Origin: Liolophura sinensis
Taxonomy: Eukaryota > Mollusca > Polyplacophora > Chitonida > Chitonidae
Assembly (NCBI RefSeq): GCF_032854445.1
Contig: NC_088296.1
Span: 8,034,706-8,098,705 of the forward strand
Length of the DNA stretch: 64,000 nt
Direction of reading: 5' to 3'
In this document: piece after piece, positions 26,701-35,399 of the stretch
How positions within the stretch are numbered: the first letter of the stretch is position 1
How the letters are laid out: each line of letters opens with the position of its first letter
Translations under genes and position numbers: made by a program
The notes under the pieces: generated by a model
What the model saw: only the letters and a program-made list of their open reading frames with translations
Told to the model about the DNA's origin: nothing
The model's database searches: none

Positions 26701-27413
26701 TTTGCGCATTCTTTAAAGACCAGATCTTTACATTCTTAAAAAGTAACTTTAAATATTACAGCGTCTGTTTCTATCATATATTTTCTCTCAGCTTCGGACA
26801 ATCGACCACTCATCGTTGGACTGGCTGTAGGATTTGGAGAGGCTGCCCTTATTCTATTCATCGTGGGCGTTGTTATTATTATCCGGTTAGTAGAAGCAAC
26901 TAAACCTATTTCTACAAATTCGACATAAAGTGACATATTTCAATTCGCGCCGTGCAGCTTGTTCTGTAATCATTTATTACTTTATTTTTAGCGAAGAGTT
27001 AAAGACAAATATGTAGCATAATGTGAGGTAAAAAAAGAACTTGCTTATCCAAAAAAGTATTACCTCCAAACGCAGGAGGGTAACACGCGTCTTCAAATGC
27101 ATATAAAACTATGTCTGTATTGTAAGTTCAACATGAACTAAGCTGCCTTAATGTGGGAAAGCGGTTGCATTAGCTATTACTCTCTTTCATTTACAGGCGA
27201 TGTCGGAATTTTCAGGGGAAAGGCAACGGGGAAGCCGGTGTGAAAGATGAGGCCTTCCTCTCTCAAAAGGTTCCAGTGCCGGAACTTCCGACGTCAGATC
27301 CACACCCCGGATCAAGTATAGCCGTTTCTAAACGTGAGGGATTCGCCACATATGAGAACCTTAGATGTAGGTCGGATACGTCGGCAGAAAATATCTACAT
27401 TACTGTAGAGTAA
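8622..27413 (+). CDS. Type I membrane receptor with three SRCR group A domains and a tyrosine-motif tail
   Basis: Twelve exons join in frame: 8622-8703, 10468-10621, 11056-11243, 13174-13227, 15568-15721, 16784-16971, 18879-18932, 21299-21452, 22520-22707, 24604-24657, 26792-26885, 27197-27413. They total 1581 bp, or 526 residues plus a TAA stop. Order: signal peptide, then three times (SRCR domain in two exons, 18-residue linker exon), one transmembrane helix, and a 72-residue cytoplasmic end. Each SRCR domain has the six cysteines of group A and a two-exon structure typical of that group. SRCR receptors bind microbial or modified-self ligands; this role is family knowledge, not shown here. 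The tail has YENL and YITV motifs. All cassette exons begin and end in phase 1, so cassettes can be gained, lost or skipped without a frameshift. All introns have GT-AG ends. The start exon is the least certain part. Confidence 0.8.
8900..9487. repeat. Degenerate minisatellite with repeated ACGTCA motifs, in receptor intron 1
   Basis: About eight diverged units of roughly 60-90 bp share TTTGTTTTGCTTTATATGTA, then TACGTCA and an ACACGTAATRTAATA core, then TTACGCTC. The heptamer TACGTCA, a CRE-like half-palindrome, recurs in nearly every unit (first at 8916). No coding exon is present. Regulatory use is an inference only. Confidence 0.75.
9488..10197. other. Receptor intron 1, remainder
   Basis: AT-rich intron with no exon recognised. 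Parts (9650-10190) recur before the SRCR exons of units 2 and 3, near 14100-15350 and 19850-21080, so this is the left end of the tandemly duplicated unit. Confidence 0.5.
10198..10467 (+). repeat. Tandem array derived from the start of the first SRCR exon (unit 1)
   Basis: About five imperfect units of 45-60 bp precede the real exon. Each carries a version of CAGGATYTACTSCAATACGA, then CTGGCCAATGGTCAACCAGA and AAAGAAAATTCATTTCAG. The final unit is the true acceptor plus the first ~35 bases of the exon. Earlier units therefore hold decoy 3' splice sites followed by exon-like sequence. Confidence 0.75.
10468..10621 (+). CDS. SRCR domain 1, first half
   Basis: Acceptor TTCATTTCAG, donor ACAG|GTATTT, phase 1 to 2, 154 bp. 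Encodes the N-terminal half of an SRCR domain with [15 protein letters not shown] and [11 protein letters not shown], a classic SRCR signature. NDT is an N-glycosylation sequon. The acidic pair after the first Cys found in domain 2 (CDDG) is CNRG here, so the usual cation site is probably lost. Confidence 0.85.
11056..11243 (+). CDS. SRCR domain 1, second half
   Basis: Acceptor TTTGTTACAG, donor CTCTG|GTAGGG, phase 2 to 1, 188 bp. Contains [27 protein letters not shown] and a final DIALVC, supplying four of the six cysteines. HRLD replaces the HHED seen in domain 2. NVS near the end is a sequon unique to this copy. The intron before it is only about 430 bp, against about 1060 bp in units 2 and 3. 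Confidence 0.85.
13174..13227 (+). CDS. Linker exon 1
   Basis: A 54-bp exon, acceptor TTTTCAACAG, donor AAAG|GTAAGT, phase 1 to 1. Encodes a Thr/Ser/Lys-rich hydrophilic spacer ([18 protein letters not shown]) between SRCR domains. A role as an O-glycosylated hinge is plausible from composition only. Confidence 0.75.
13448..13650 (-). mobile_element. SINE family 1 remnant in unit 1
   Basis: TTTACGTCGTCCTCAAGAAT followed by AAACTGGGCAGATCCCAGGT and a reduced body. Also present at the matching places in units 2 and 3, so the insertion predates the duplications. Confidence 0.6.
13790..14100. repeat. Dispersed non-coding segment, intron copy in unit 1
   Basis: Contains GCGTCACAACAGACATTCGT, later GTCATGCAAAGAGAAGCAGT, and ends near CAACTGTTAATATATTCAAC. 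Diverged copies lie at 19490-19800, 25185-25510 and, outside the gene, 29261-29625 and 39661-39850. Confidence 0.6.
14477..14757 (+). mobile_element. SINE family 1 related element in unit 1
   Basis: Plus-strand body TCGCTGTGAGTTCAGTGCCA (B-box-like) and CAGCTCATGCTCGCCGGTCG, and an end GGCGTAAATCACCAAATAAA followed by (AATA)n. The tRNA-like start is poorly preserved. The open frame of about 78 codons inside it is not a gene. The unit 2 copy is at 20197-20463. Confidence 0.65.
15352..15567 (+). repeat. Tandem array derived from the SRCR exon start (unit 2)
   Basis: Same structure as before unit 1: four to five imperfect copies of the exon's first ~35 bases, each with its acceptor-like tract, ending in the real acceptor TTCATTTCAG. 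Confidence 0.75.
15568..15721 (+). CDS. SRCR domain 2, first half
   Basis: 154 bp, phase 1 to 2. Encodes [12 protein letters not shown], then [19 protein letters not shown] and [11 protein letters not shown]. The CDDG acidic pair is intact. An additional Cys sits at the second residue (GCTP), absent from domain 1. Confidence 0.88.
16784..16971 (+). CDS. SRCR domain 2, second half
   Basis: 188 bp, phase 2 to 1. Encodes [27 protein letters not shown] and HHEDIGLAC. With CDDG in the preceding exon, this is the only one of the three domains that keeps both parts of the typical SRCR cation site. Confidence 0.88.
18879..18932 (+). CDS. Linker exon 2
   Basis: 54 bp, phase 1 to 1, same nucleotide sequence as linker exon 1, in contrast to the more diverged linker 3. 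Acceptor TTTTCAACAG, donor AAAG|GTAAGT. Confidence 0.75.
19154..19360 (-). mobile_element. SINE family 1 remnant in unit 2
   Basis: Orthologous within the array to 13448-13650: TTTACGTCGTCCTCAAGAAT and the same reduced body. Confidence 0.6.
20197..20463 (+). mobile_element. SINE family 1 related element in unit 2
   Basis: Array copy of 14477-14757, nearly identical, ending in an (AATA)n tail. No corresponding complete copy was seen after unit 3. Confidence 0.65.
21088..21298 (+). repeat. Tandem array derived from the SRCR exon start (unit 3)
   Basis: Third occurrence of the same array, so it arose before the large duplications. It differs from the unit 2 array by scattered substitutions, some within the decoy acceptors. 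Confidence 0.75.
21299..21452 (+). CDS. SRCR domain 3, first half
   Basis: 154 bp, phase 1 to 2. As domain 2 except CDDK for CDDG after the first core Cys. Keeps the extra N-terminal Cys and the NDT sequon. Confidence 0.88.
22520..22707 (+). CDS. SRCR domain 3, second half
   Basis: 188 bp, phase 2 to 1. Encodes [15 protein letters not shown] and HHKDIGLAC. The acidic residue of HHED is Lys here, so this domain keeps only the CDD half of the cation site. Confidence 0.88.
24604..24657 (+). CDS. Linker exon 3
   Basis: 54 bp, phase 1 to 1. More diverged than the other two linkers: the acceptor is AAACAGCAG-like rather than TTTTCAACAG and the peptide reads [18 protein letters not shown]. The donor AAAG|GTAAGT is kept. 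Confidence 0.68.
24868..25075 (-). mobile_element. SINE family 1 remnant in unit 3
   Basis: GCCGCGTTCAAGAATATTTC followed by a degraded body with AAACCGGGCAGACC. Matches the remnants in units 1 and 2 but is more diverged. Confidence 0.55.
26792..26885 (+). CDS. Transmembrane exon of the SRCR receptor
   Basis: 94 bp, acceptor TTTTCTCTCAG, donor ATCCG|GTTAGT, phase 1 to 2. Encodes a juxtamembrane SDNRP followed by a hydrophobic helix of about 25 residues ([20 protein letters not shown] and on) and a stop-transfer RR completed by the next exon. A glutamate lies inside the hydrophobic stretch. The stop-transfer Arg residues put the C-terminus in the cytosol. Confidence 0.85.
27197..27413 (+). 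CDS. Cytoplasmic tail exon of the SRCR receptor, with stop
   Basis: 217 bp, acceptor CATTTACAG. Encodes a hydrophilic tail of 72 residues (counting the Arg shared with the previous exon) that ends ENIYITVE before TAA at 27411-27413. Two tyrosines lie in FATYENL and NIYITV, separated as YxxL-x11-YxxV. YENL also fits the Grb2-type pYxN and endocytic YxxL patterns. Phosphorylation and partners are inference. Confidence 0.85.
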
Positions 27414-28088
27414 ACGGTTTGATAATATTCTCTATTTGTGTCTCCTTTACACACATACTTTGTTATAGGACTGAGCATGAAATACTACCACAATATACTA
27501 GGGTGTATTTTAAGCGTCGGATAAAAATTTCTCTAAAGGATGTTTTCTCTTATGAATATTAAATTTGTGCTAACAGGCAAAGAGCGTAGTTCCGCGCAAG
27601 GACACATTGCCAAGAGAGGTAGGAAGGCAAAGATCAGAAATTTAATTCAAAGAAGATATAGGAACTTCCACATGATAGAGACAACTCGCATGCGCTGAAC
27701 GGGAGTGTTTTAGTTTGCGTACTGTCCAGTTTCTGTGAACAACTGCCGTGATACACCGACTTTAGGGGAAGTCTATGAACTTAATTGCCCACCGGATGTT
27801 TAACCGCGTTCAAACAGCTTAGGGGGATAACTATAACTCTTACTTGGGATGTTTATATGGTAAACTGATCTGTAAAATTACGGCGTAAAAGTAGATGGGA
27901 AATCAATCGTTTGTTACTTTGCTCGTTCAATTTTGATTTTTCAGTATGACATGTTGTATATATTTATGTGCTCACCATTTCGGAGAGCTAATCATGTTTT
28001 TTGCTTAACCTGTTTTGCTCATTTTTGATCGTTTTTCAATCGAACACTTAAGTGTTTAAAGAAGTCTATCACTACTCAGAAAGATGGA

Positions 28089-28094
28089 AATAAA
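28089..28094 (+). terminator. Candidate poly(A) signal of the SRCR receptor
   Basis: AATAAA about 680 bp after the stop codon, followed by GT/T-rich sequence (TGTTTGCTGG, then TTTTTGTTG). It gives a 3' UTR of ordinary length. Confidence 0.5.
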
Positions 28095-28249
28095 TGTTTG
28101 CTGGACTTTGAATTTATTAAATATGATATTTTTGTTGTATGTTCCACTATTTTGTTGCACATTTGGATATCTGGATGTCTTTTTTAAGACATTTGACTCT
28201 TTAATGTGTTTGGAATGATCGCACTTGTGTTAAGAGGTCAAGGTTATAT

Positions 28250-28590
28250 GTATGATTAATTGCTTCGGTGTAAAATGTGACATGACGGTTAAATGTAACC
28301 AGTGCTTTAGTGTTAATTGTTATAGGGTTGTTAATTGTAACTATTGCTTCAGTGTTAAATGTGACATGATTGTTAACTGTAACTATTGCTTCAGTCTTAA
28401 ATGTTATATGGTGGCTAACTGTTAGCACTGCTTTAGTGTTAAGTATTGTATGATGGTTAACTGTAACTATTGCTTCCGTGTTAAATGTTCCATCATGGTT
28501 AATTGTATTCAGTTCTTCCGTATTAAGTGTTACATCATTTTTAATTGTAACCACTGCTTCAGTGTTAAATATTGCCTCATTGTTTAATCC
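28250..28590. repeat. Minisatellite, 42-bp unit, about 8 copies
   Basis: Units read TGTTAACTGTAACTATTGCT and then TCAGTGTTAAATGT with substitutions. As 42 is a multiple of three, the minus strand stays open as a 14-residue peptide repeat (NTEAIVTVNNHVTF-like). There is no signal peptide or flanking exon, so it is treated as a repeat. Confidence 0.85.
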
Positions 28591-28649
28591 TAATTTTGTC
28601 TTAGAGTTAATTTTTGTCCTTAGTCTTCCTTGAACTAGTTCTGTCATCT

Positions 28650-29260
28650 ATCAGAGTGATAAGTGGAAACAATTATTTTACTTTGCGAAAAGTCTTAAAT
28701 GACCTTTATTTACAACTTACGTCTAAAACGTGTATAAATATTATTATTAGTGTAATATCTAAATTAGCAGATTTATCCAAATATGTCATTTCCATAGCTC
28801 ATCATTCAAAATCTTTTTAAAAACTACGCCAGTTTTTATGTACACTTCATGGTTTTGTGTCAATACATGTATTATGTATTTATTTTTTTTTTATAATTTT
28901 GATGGAGTTGTTGAGATTTTTTTATAGCTTATTTAAAGTAAAGAGAATTGTTTATTGCAATTTTGCTGATGCTTGGTGCCTCTTTATGGTAGGTGTGTGA
29001 CTTAGACCTGTATTTCTGAGTACTGGTGTTTTTAGGAATAGCCCAATTTTATTTACCGGCACTGAATCATCTTAGGTTTGACAGATACTTTGAACAATCT
29101 CCACTCCCCCCTCCCTTTTTTTTCTTCCCCTTGTTATCAGTAGTTAGCTTTTTGTCTTGAGATGATTTTAAACTTGCCTTTTCTGAAAATAATATCGGTT
29201 TAAATAAAAAAATGTGCATACACACTGGTGTTTTATGGCTGATCTTCATATCCATATTCT
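28650..29260. other. Non-coding, no feature recognised
   Basis: AT-rich with a C/T run near 29100-29130. No exon is seen. Confidence 0.4.
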
Positions 29261-29625
29261 GCAGTATACAGTTCAAATCTATGCGTCAAGACAGACATTC
29301 CTATACCAGCCTTCAACCAATATGGACGTTCCAAAAGTCAATAATCGCAAGGTCAAATCCCAAAAATGCGTTTAACACAAACCAAGGAAATATACAAAGT
29401 ACAAGAATAGGACGGAGTCATGTAATAAGAAGCAGTCAACAGTTTTCACCGATGTAGGAAAGACGCAAGGTATGTTCTAGGCGACCGAGGAGAAATTATT
29501 CAAGACGTTTACCATGCTTGAAGATAAGTTGTCGATAATAAAATATCGATAATAAAGAGTCTCACTTAGGTTTTGATTGCAACTGTTGATATATCCAAGG
29601 CGGCGATCTGATTCAAGAGGACGAA
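29261..29625. repeat. Diverged copy of the SRCR intron segment, outside the gene
   Basis: ATCTATGCGTCAAGACAGAC, GGAGTCATGTAATAAGAAGC and CAACTGTTGATATATCCAAG align in order with 25185-25510 and with the unit 1 and 2 introns. Either a dispersed mobile repeat or the remains of a lost array unit. Confidence 0.6.
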
Positions 29626-29804
29626 TATACAGACTCTAGCCCTAAATTAAGCGGAATTATACACAATTATGTAGCAGAGCGCCAGAGGATTTGATTCAGT
29701 TCCATATTTACTAATAAGAGAACTATACTCATCATAAGACTTAAGAAACTTACTTTGAACGTGTCCCTGTTCAAATGTGAAGCGAAGTGTCTGTTTCGGG
29801 TACC

Positions 29805-30150
29805 AGAGTCGATAATCAGCCGTGAAGGTAGATGCCAATTCCCAGTTCGATACTCAGCTCTGAAAGAAAATGCTATTTCCGGGACCTGTGCTCGATATTC
29901 AGCCGTAAAGCTAGATGCCAGTTCCCAGTTCGATATTCAGCTGTGAATCTAGATGGCATCTCTTGGATCCCAGGTCGATATTTCAGCTGGTAATTCAGAT
30001 AGCAGCTACTGGTTCCCGGTTCGATATTCAACTGTATAACTAGATGGCATCTCAAGGTTCCAGGTTAGATATTTACTCAATAACGTATAGACACCAGTTC
30101 TCAATCCCAAGCTCGATATTCTGCTGTAAAACTACATGCCAGTTCGCGAT
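29805..30150. repeat. Minisatellite, 38-46-bp unit, about 8 copies
   Basis: CGATATTCAGCYGTRAAVCT, then AGATGCCAGTTCCCAGTT recurs with starts near 29811, 29849, 29894, 29932, 29977, 30022, 30068 and 30114, alternating 38 and 45 bp at first and 45-46 bp later. Confidence 0.8.
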
Positions 30151-30689
30151 GGCGCACTAAACCCCTGGGCCAAGAAGGTCACTGAACGTTGGGTACCGTA
30201 TTTAAATCAGCACTGCTGTACCTGTTAAGCTGTTATACCCTGTTTGTGAGAATTGAAAGCGACCTACACATTTTTTAAATCCAAATTATCATCTTAGAAC
30301 CGTAATCTTCGTATATTTTGTGTGCATTCTGTGTTTCACAATGACGATTTAAAGTCGTAAAATGTTCAGTATAAATCAGATAAAGCTGAGTATAAATTTA
30401 CAGACATTTCACATCGGCAGAGCTCTTAAAGACAATTGCTCCATTTCTGTCAGTAATTATCTTCAGGTATGATTATCAGTGGGATATTTCCCTCCACAAG
30501 ATATGGGCCCAGTTTCACAAAGTGAAGTGCTGTAGTACACTGGTCAAGAATAGGAGAATTTAATAATATAAGTGCATGTAATGGATCTAACTTACATCTA
30601 GCCATAGCCAGTGAAGAGGTTTCATAGAGAACAAGCTGTTTTCTATGGGAGCCGATAGAGGACATCTCGCTATCTCGACCTTTCAAATA

Positions 30690-30870
30690 CACGGCCAGGC
30701 AGCGAGGTAACGGAGTAACGATGCAGCGAGGTAGCAAAACGAGGGAGCGAGGTAACGGGCGAAATAAGTCATCTTGCTGCCTCGCTTCGCTACCTCACCA
30801 ATTCGTTTTGCTACCGGTTATATCGCTTCGCTACCTCACTGCCTCGTTACCTCGCTACCTCAGCATCTAA
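30690..30870. repeat. Nested fold-back array of GCGAGGTA words
   Basis: GCGAGGTAACG (30702-30712) is matched by its exact reverse complement at 30845-30855. Inside that, GGTAGCAAAACGA (30730-30742) is matched at 30803-30815. Further GCGAGGTA words lie on the left arm and TACCTCGC/CTACCTC words on the right. Similar words recur without the full symmetry near 61260-61330 and 61545-61570. Confidence 0.75.
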
Positions 30871-30934
30871 CAACCACAGTATAAATTTAATGAATCTCCT
30901 ACTGAGCATGGTGTCGTCCTTACTCATGGCATTA

Positions 30935-31394
30935 CTCACAACCTTGATACTGACGCCAGTGTAGCGGTCAAGATCATCCCCGTAAGTCTACCCATTGTTA
31001 TGCTATAAAAAAGACGATACACAGGTTGAGCACAAAATGAAAGGCATTCAAATCTTATTTATTTTCGGATACTCAAGAATTTTATATGTAAATTTTGAGG
31101 AAATTCCCAACCATCACACTACATTAGTTACCTTGATATCTTGACACGTTTTTTGAAGATATTACCACTTTTCGACGTTTTCATTTATCTACAGCGCGTC
31201 CTGTAAAGCGTGACTGGTCGGACAAGCTAAGGTATAACTTGTTTTAGTGGCATTTAGAAGTTGGCACGGAAGTACACTAGACAATGCATTGCTTATGGAT
31301 TTACAGCCTCTTGGTTTGTTATCACTTGATAACGATGCTAGTATCTGCATCGAAAAGTCGTGACAATAAACCAAGAAGTTGTAAATCCAAAAGC
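30935..31394 (+). mobile_element. Non-autonomous mobile element, copy 1
   Basis: About 460 bp that matches, in reverse complement and over its whole length, 62788-63250. One end is a 104-bp block (31291-31394) with inverted ends, GCTTATGGATTTACA against TTGTAAATCCAAAAGC. No open frame of interest. Shared boundaries in both copies support transposition rather than a simple local inversion. Confidence 0.7.
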
Positions 31395-31439
31395 TGAGGT
31401 ATTTTTTAGCGGGCTTCCCCATTTCCAAGAGACCATGTG

Positions 31440-32159
31440 ATACACGTAGTAGTCGATCGTAAATTACGACACACAGCTGTGTCTGGACTTAAATTTAGGT
31501 TCGGTCTGTATTTGCTTTACAGTGACAGTGTTTTCTATAAATTTATAAACAATGTACGCATGGAGGGCGTACAAAACATAACACCTGTCTTTCAGAAATA
31601 TAGATACACATGTAGGCCTCACTGCCTATCCGTTCAATCATCCAACAATGTATCTGATACACAAAGATATATGATAGGGTGATTTAGTTTTAACACTTTG
31701 TTGACACAGAACTCATGTAAACTTGCTCATTTAAAATCATATACCACGTGCGGATCGCCACGTTTAATACAGCACCACGTCGATAAGTGCTGTATTTTGA
31801 TTCAGAAAGATGGTTCTGGTTTTCCAGAAGACGCTTGTCATCTTGTCACTGAAAAGTTCTGCATATATCATTGAATTTCATAACACCAGTGTCCGGAGCT
31901 AATATAACATAACCTACATCATCTTAGCTGCGATTTCAGAGAAGAGGTGGGAAAGGCCGAGTTCATAAAGGCTGCGACTAAAAAGGGGTTTGTTATTTAA
32001 ACACATTCCTAATTAGTGCGTACCCGTGTCTTTATAGTGCACTGAGAGCGTACTACCTTATGTCTTTTCCTCGTTTTCTCCTTTTTAAATAACTTAGAGC
32101 GCATTACAAACATATATACTCTACATTTAAATCTGATACACACATATATATTTATAAGA
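31440..32159. other. Non-coding, with a short hairpin
   Basis: AATACAGCAC (31766-31775) and GTGCTGTATT (31787-31796) form a perfect 10-bp stem with an 11-base loop. Nothing else is recognised. Confidence 0.4.
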
Positions 32160-32305
32160 AGCGGGTTATTACCCTGCGAACCCTGTGGGTTTCCCCGGGC
32201 TGTGCCCGGTTTCCGCCCACTATAATGCTGGCCGCCGTCGTACAAGTGAAATATTCTTGAGTACTGCGTAAAACACCAATCCAATAAATAAATAAATAAA
32301 TAATA
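32160..32305 (+). mobile_element. SINE family 1, 3' part
   Basis: CCCGGTTTCCGCCCACTATA, then TGGCCGCCGTCGTACAAGTG, and the end GAGTACTGCGTAAAACACCA followed by (AATA)n. The head is missing. Confidence 0.75.
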
Positions 32306-32399
32306 ACCCTACAGTAGCTAAGAATTTTTTCTTTAAGAGATATGGATGTCTTACCGGTGGGTAAACCTTCAGGATAGCGGTAAAACCACCGATCTATGG

Positions 32400-34960
32400 C
32401 AAGTAACTGTGTAACCAATGTGCTTTGTGCGTGTGTGTATGTATGTATGTTTGTATGTGTGTATGCATGTATGTATATTTGGGGTTTAAGGTTGTCCTTG
32501 ACAACTTGTCAGTCATACAATGAGGACGAGGAGTCATTAGGTATGTGTACATTGTTATGTAAACAACTGCCGTCAGCTTCTAAATTTAGCTTGCCACTGT
32601 TTACATATGCTGAGTTCAGGGCCTGCTGTCTGCCTCTGCCTTAGAATGTTCCAGAATAACCTCAGTTCGGGGCCTGTTTGTTTACAACAAGTGTTCAAGA
32701 ATTTTCTTATTCTTGAAAATTCCACCAGTCTGTATGAGACCTATGCAAGCAGGTCAAAGGAGGAAAAAGGAGAATTATTGAGAGTTTTGGATGCTTTCGC
32801 TGTGTGTTACTTTAGTCGGCCTTTTGTGCTGAATTTTGGTGTCTTTATAGACTCTGGCTTTGTTATATCATATCTCCACCGAGCACTTGTTCAGTCTGAA
32901 CTTGTATATTTAATTTGTGCTCTTGTGAACACAGTGCTTATTAGTACATGGACCGTGTCTGTGGAATTTTGTGTATATTTCGTCATACACTCAGTTATAC
33001 TGTGGATTTTCCCTCTTGCGAATATTTCCTTTGTGCATTTATGAATGTATGGTATACATTGTGGAATATATGCGTCCGTTTGGACTTGACACCGTTGTAC
33101 ATGTAAGTACTTTAGTATTTGTATAGATACTACTATCCTGTCTTCTTAAACTTAAGTATTTTAGTATTTGTATCAGTCTTGTTATCTGTTCTTGTTAAAC
33201 CTAATAAACTGTTGAAAAATAAAACACTGCTGGTTTTGGTTACATTTTTGTGCGGCTAAACTGTCGTGTATTTCGAACAAGCCATCTCTTTATAATACAG
33301 ACAGTTTGGTTCGTAACAAAATCAGCTCTCTTCAAAGGGCCGATGTTTCTTTTAGTTTGGAGCTCGGTCAGGGCGATGTTCGAGGGGTACAAGCGTCGTA
33401 TTTTGGTGGTCCTGCTCGTCCTCGTCCTGCATGCGTGTAAAGCATTTGGCCTAGCTGGCTGTACCGACATCAGGCAATTCACGGAACACAGCAGGATCTT
33501 CTGGTTGATAGCATACTTTTTCATTCAGATTTTGGGAAAATATATTCGAAATAAATCTGACTTTTTATGGAAAATAATGCAAAGTCACAAAAATTTTCTG
33601 TAAGCAGTGACACTCCCGAAGCGTTTTTCTTGATAGCTCTCCCTGGGAGTTAGCTGCAGTTTCCTGCCCAACACGTACGCATTATGACACAAGCAGCCGT
33701 TCTCAGTTGCCTGCTCATAAATGTGTGGTCCAAAATGCACCCGTATAACACTTTAACTTACCGCGAAATCCAATTTATTGCATCGATATGTGTCTATCCG
33801 CTAGTTTTCTTACGTGACAGGCAGTTATCACTTTACGCTTTCAGCTCTAGTTATGTCTACTTTGGGTGAATTATGCGTAGGTGCCATATCATAAAGCTTT
33901 CAAAACTTTTTTAGACTTTTTACATATTTTTCTGTGATAACTGCGCCTTATATCATTTTTTCGGTGTATATATCGTGGCAGGCTTATGTCCACTTTAAAT
34001 AATGCATTTTCACTTCTCTGAAAGTGAAAATTGTTTTCTAGCAGTTGTCGGTTGATCTGTCTTTGCAGTAGACGTTCGTCCTAAAAATCGTTTGCGTTTT
34101 GTGTATAAACTTGGTGGGTTAAGATAACGTGACTTGGGTTTAACTTTTGACGACGAATATTTACGCATTGTGCACTCTTCTTGACCATGAAATGCCTCAA
34201 GCTGACAAACCACGATGTTCCATTACCCCACTGGTAATTTACAGACAGTACAGATGCCATCGGACTCATGTCATGACTATAAACTTGGACCACTATTTTT
34301 CTTCTCACTCGAACTCACGGAGAATTGTACGATGGATAGTATTCAACGCATTTACATGTACATTTTCGTTCATTTATTTCATTGGAGTTTTATGCCGTGC
34401 TCGTGCTTTACGTGTACGACTACGTGCACGAGACTCCTCTTTCACTGAGCTGTATTAGCACGTTAGATATCCACTCGGTCACGGATAGAACACAACAGCC
34501 TGGTTACAGTAAGTTTACATGCAGTTAAGGTTCATGATCGTTCTTCATAAAGTACGGGAATATCGCAGAAGATTTAGCAATAAATTAAAGCCGTCTAGCT
34601 CCTGTTTTGAAAGCCACAGCACTTTGTTTATTCACATTATAATCGCTACAATTTTAGACAAAGAAATACATTTTGTAGAGAGTCAAATCACGTTGAGATC
34701 ACAGCACTGTTAAAGTGAGAAGCACACATCATACAGCTGCACAATAAGATTTGAGGATCTTCACTGTTGATAAATGTCAGGTGCACACTTAGACATGTGC
34801 CACAAAACACTCTAAACCACACAATACACGTACAACCACACAAACTTGCATGTACCTCATTAAGTACACACAATACTATCATAAAGCCTCATCGTGAAAC
34901 TCAGGCTATAATAATGCCTGTCGTCCTAAAAGCGGCTAACTACTGTAATTTCCTGACGTG
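32400..34960. other. Non-coding or unrecognised; possible transcript end near 33.2 kb
   Basis: A partial family 2 SINE trace (GGGGTTTAAGGTTGTCCTTG) lies near 32480. A plus-strand frame of 145 codons (32607-33044) has no recognised domain. It is followed by a repeated TAAGTAYTTTAGTATTTGTA and two AATAAA-type signals near 33200-33225, which would suit a 3' UTR. A SINE family 1 scrap (GGAGTTTTATGCCGTGCTCG) lies near 34385. I cannot call a gene. Confidence 0.3.
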
Positions 34961-34984
34961 AAAATAATATCTATACACACGCGC

Positions 34985-35395
34985 CTCATCACACGTGCTT
35001 CATTACGTGTCTCGACGCACATGCATCATTACTTATCTTCATACACGTGCGTCATTACGTGTCTGAACGCACATGCATCATTACTTGTATCCGTACCCGG
35101 GCATCATTGCATGTCTCCACACTCGTGCGTCATTACGTGTCTCTTCACACGTTCGTCATTATGTGTCTCTGCACGACTTCGTTACGGGCGTCATTACGTG
35201 TCTTCATGCCTATCATCATTACATGTCTACACATCCGTGCGTCATTTTGTGTCTCAACACCCGTTCGTCAGTATGCGTCCCCACAGTCGTGCGTCACTAC
35301 GTATCTCCACATTCGTGAGACATTACGTGTCTCCTCGTGCATGTTTCTCCAAACTCGTACGTCTACACACTAGTGCTTCATCACGTGCAATTACA
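34985..35395. repeat. Degenerate minisatellite, ~26-bp unit, about 15 copies
   Basis: Units follow GCGTCATTACGTGTCTCYAC followed by ACNCGT. Many carry ACGTG words. Overlapping Ser/His/Val/Arg-rich frames are repeat read-through. Confidence 0.8.
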
Positions 35396-35399
35396 CAAT

